NCBI GenBank assembly: GCA_025966335.1
Contig: JAICRS010000180.1
Coordinates: forward strand, 1-6,134
Direction of reading: 5' to 3'
Source of the DNA: Nocardioidaceae bacterium
Lineage (GTDB): Bacteria > Actinomycetota > Actinomycetes > Propionibacteriales > Nocardioidaceae
DNA: 6,134 bases
The notes beneath the pieces were generated by a model. That model saw only the letters and a program-made list of their open reading frames with translations, searched no databases and was not told where the DNA came from. Positions 4,776 through 6,134 of the stretch are shown here, piece by piece (position 1 is the stretch's first letter; the number at the start of each line of letters is the position of its first letter). The position numbers and the translations under genes were made by a program.

Positions 4776-6134
4776 TCACCGGACGTCTCGCACCCGACCG
4801 GTGACCAGCTTGGCCCGGTGGAACTGCGGCACCGAGACCCGCAGCCTGAGCGACTCCTCCGACTCACGGACCGCGTCCCTGCGGAGCGGCAGGATGAGCG
4901 TCCCGGTGATGCGCCCGGCACGGATCACGTCGAAGAGGAACACGCCGGCCCGATGGAGCGGGAGCTCGGGGTCCGCCCGGCCGAGGCCGGAGCGCTCCCG
5001 GTAGCCCGCCGGAAGGTCGCCCACACGAAGCGGTACGGCGCCCGGTGGCTGGTCGGCGACCGCCTCCGCGGTGAGGACCACGTCGTAACCGACCGGCGCG
5101 GCCAGCGTGGCCGCCCAGGACAGCGGATCGCCCTCCTCCACCCGGCCGGGACGGGTCTGTCGCAACGCCAGGGAAGGGCGCGGGTCGTCGTCAGCGATCA
5201 GCGCCCTGCCGAAGGCAGAGCGGGTCATCACGTTGCGCACCGGTGAGATCATCACGCCGTACCCGCGGGTGCGGAGGTCGTCGATCCGGTTCGCCCGGTA
5301 GTCGAACCGGATGCTGCCGCCGCTCTGACCCGGGAGCACGGTCACCGTCCGCTTGGCGATCGGGCGCCCGTCGTACTGGTCGAAGCCGGTGACCACGAAG
5401 CGGGCCGGCTCGGCGGCCGGAGCGGAGAGCGTGAACGGCAGGTCGACCACCGAGGTGCCCGGCCGGTCGCCCTCGGTCTGCCGCACGGTGCCGATGCTGA
5501 CCAGCGGCAGGCGCTGGCGGGGGACCGGTGGCAGCACACCGCCGGCGACCGCAGCGATGTCGAGGACCCAGATGCGCCCCACGCTGCTGTAGCCGATGAC
5601 GCCGAGCCGGACGATCCGGCCCAGGTCCACCGGATGCCCGCCGCCCAGCGGCACCCGCAGCGTCTGCGCAATCAGCTTGCCGAGGTAGGGCGTCCGTCCC
5701 TGGGACAGGGCCGGCACCCGTCCGCCGGCCTCGGGCACCAGCGTCGCCGTGCGCCCGTCGGCGTCGACCAGCCTGACCTTGACCCGCACGTCACCGCGCT
5801 CCGGGTCGACGACCGTACGGAGGTCCAGCGACGTCGCCGCGCTCGCATCGAGCGGGTCGTCGAACCGCAGGCCGCCGCGCTGGCCGACGCGGTCCCAGCT
5901 CATCTCGAACGCCCGCGCGGTCGGCACGCCGCGCAACGCGCCGGAGACCCAGTGCGGCGTGATGATCTGGGCGACGTCCCGGCCGCACGCTTCCGGCCGG
6001 CGCGTGTCGGAGCGGCCGGTGCACAGCAGCGTGTGCGCGCCGACCGGCTTCGTGAGGGCCGCGTCCAGGCCCGGCCGGCGCAGCACGCGACCGCCGCCGA
6101 TTGCCTGGGTGCGCACGTCGGCATCCCCCGCCGA
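4776..6134 (-). CDS. Large probable secreted protein with two C-terminal Calx-beta-like domains (5' end outside window)
   Basis: The frame is open from the TGA at 4776-4778 to the right edge (452 residues). A GTG at 6116 is a possible start, but the protein would begin with neither signal peptide nor ribosome binding site, so I treat the gene as truncated by the window. Numbering from that GTG, residues 50-190 look like a beta-rich region ending 'VDLGRIVRLGVIGYSSVGRIWVLDIAAV-like', resembling a jelly-roll or carbohydrate-binding fold; this is weak inference. Residues about 204-311 form a Calx-beta-like unit: VSIGTVRQTEGD (206-217), PFTLSAPAAEPARFVV (227-242), closing in ALIADDD. A second unit, 315-446, has VEEGDPLSWAATLAAPVGYD (326-345), ESEESLRLRVSV (418-429) and a closing VTGRVRDV. 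Calx-beta units are calcium-linked adhesive modules in extracellular bacterial proteins. C32 and C44 may form a disulfide. The N-terminal part, perhaps an enzyme, is unseen. It lies upstream of the metalloprotease on the same strand. Confidence 0.72.
   Translation of the reverse strand, partial: SAGDADVRTQAIGGGRVLRRPGLDAALTKPVGAHTLLCTGRSDTRRPEACGRDVAQIITPHWVSGALRGVPTARAFEMSWDRVGQRGGLRFDDPLDASAATSLDLRTVVDPERGDVRVKVRLVDADGRTATLVPEAGGRVPALSQGRTPYLGKLIAQTLRVPLGGGHPVDLGRIVRLGVIGYSSVGRIWVLDIAAVAGGVLPPVPRQRLPLVSIGTVRQTEGDRPGTSVVDLPFTLSAPAAEPARFVVTGFDQYDGRPIAKRTVTVLPGQSGGSIRFDYRANRIDDLRTRGYGVMISPVRNVMTRSAFGRALIADDDPRPSLALRQTRPGRVEEGDPLSWAATLAAPVGYDVVLTAEAVADQPPGAVPLRVGDLPAGYRERSGLGRADPELPLHRAGVFLFDVIRAGRITGTLILPLRRDAVRESEESLRLRVSVPQFHRAKLVTGRVRDVR

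Noticed and set aside
4771..4780. GGTGATCACC palindrome over the stop of the Calx-beta gene
   Set aside because: A 10-bp palindrome is expected several times in 6 kb by chance and the flanks do not extend the symmetry.
3533..4921. Long 462-codon open frame on the minus strand
   Set aside because: It overlaps the metzincin gene in another frame, is dominated by Arg, Gly, Pro and Ser, and has no domain. The competing frame has a signal peptide and a complete HExxHxxGxxH.
4117..5004. 295-codon plus-strand frame opposite the protease and Calx-beta genes
   Set aside because: Low-complexity shadow that crosses two real genes and their intergenic gap.

Overview
The window is GC-rich with coding regions strongly biased to G or C at third codon positions, and it uses GTG as well as ATG starts. 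This fits a high-GC actinobacterium. The protein style (a WrbA-like flavoprotein, an UlaG-type MBL hydrolase, and a secreted metzincin with an Ig-like front domain) suggests a Nocardioidaceae-type soil or water organism, but that is inference from style and not from a marker gene. No RNA genes, CRISPR array, IS element, phage genes or origin were seen.

Left part, minus strand (1-853): an intact wrbA-type NAD(P)H:quinone oxidoreductase. It is followed on the same strand by the start of a gene resembling a dual-specificity/tyrosine phosphatase, which runs off the left edge. That second gene appears broken: its recognisable protein pattern and its G/C third-position signal jump reading frame twice within about 35 nt, each jump being explained by one missing base.

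Middle, plus strand (970-3648): divergent from wrbA across a 116-bp promoter-like gap is an MBL-fold metallo-hydrolase. It overlaps by 4 bp (ATGA) with a CPA1/NhaP-type Na+/H+ antiporter, so the two are probably translated together. A GNAT acetyltransferase follows after a short gap.

Right part, minus strand (3649-6134): a secreted zinc metalloprotease (HExxHxxGxxH plus Met-turn) lies downstream of a large gene that is cut by the right edge. The visible part of that gene ends in two Calx-beta-like domains. Both products look extracellular and may be co-transcribed. The metalloprotease and the acetyltransferase converge with stop codons touching and no intergenic base.

I found no clear new multi-gene system. 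The most worthwhile leads are the frame-broken phosphatase-like gene at the left edge, the Calx-beta protein/metzincin pair, and the zero-gap convergent junction.
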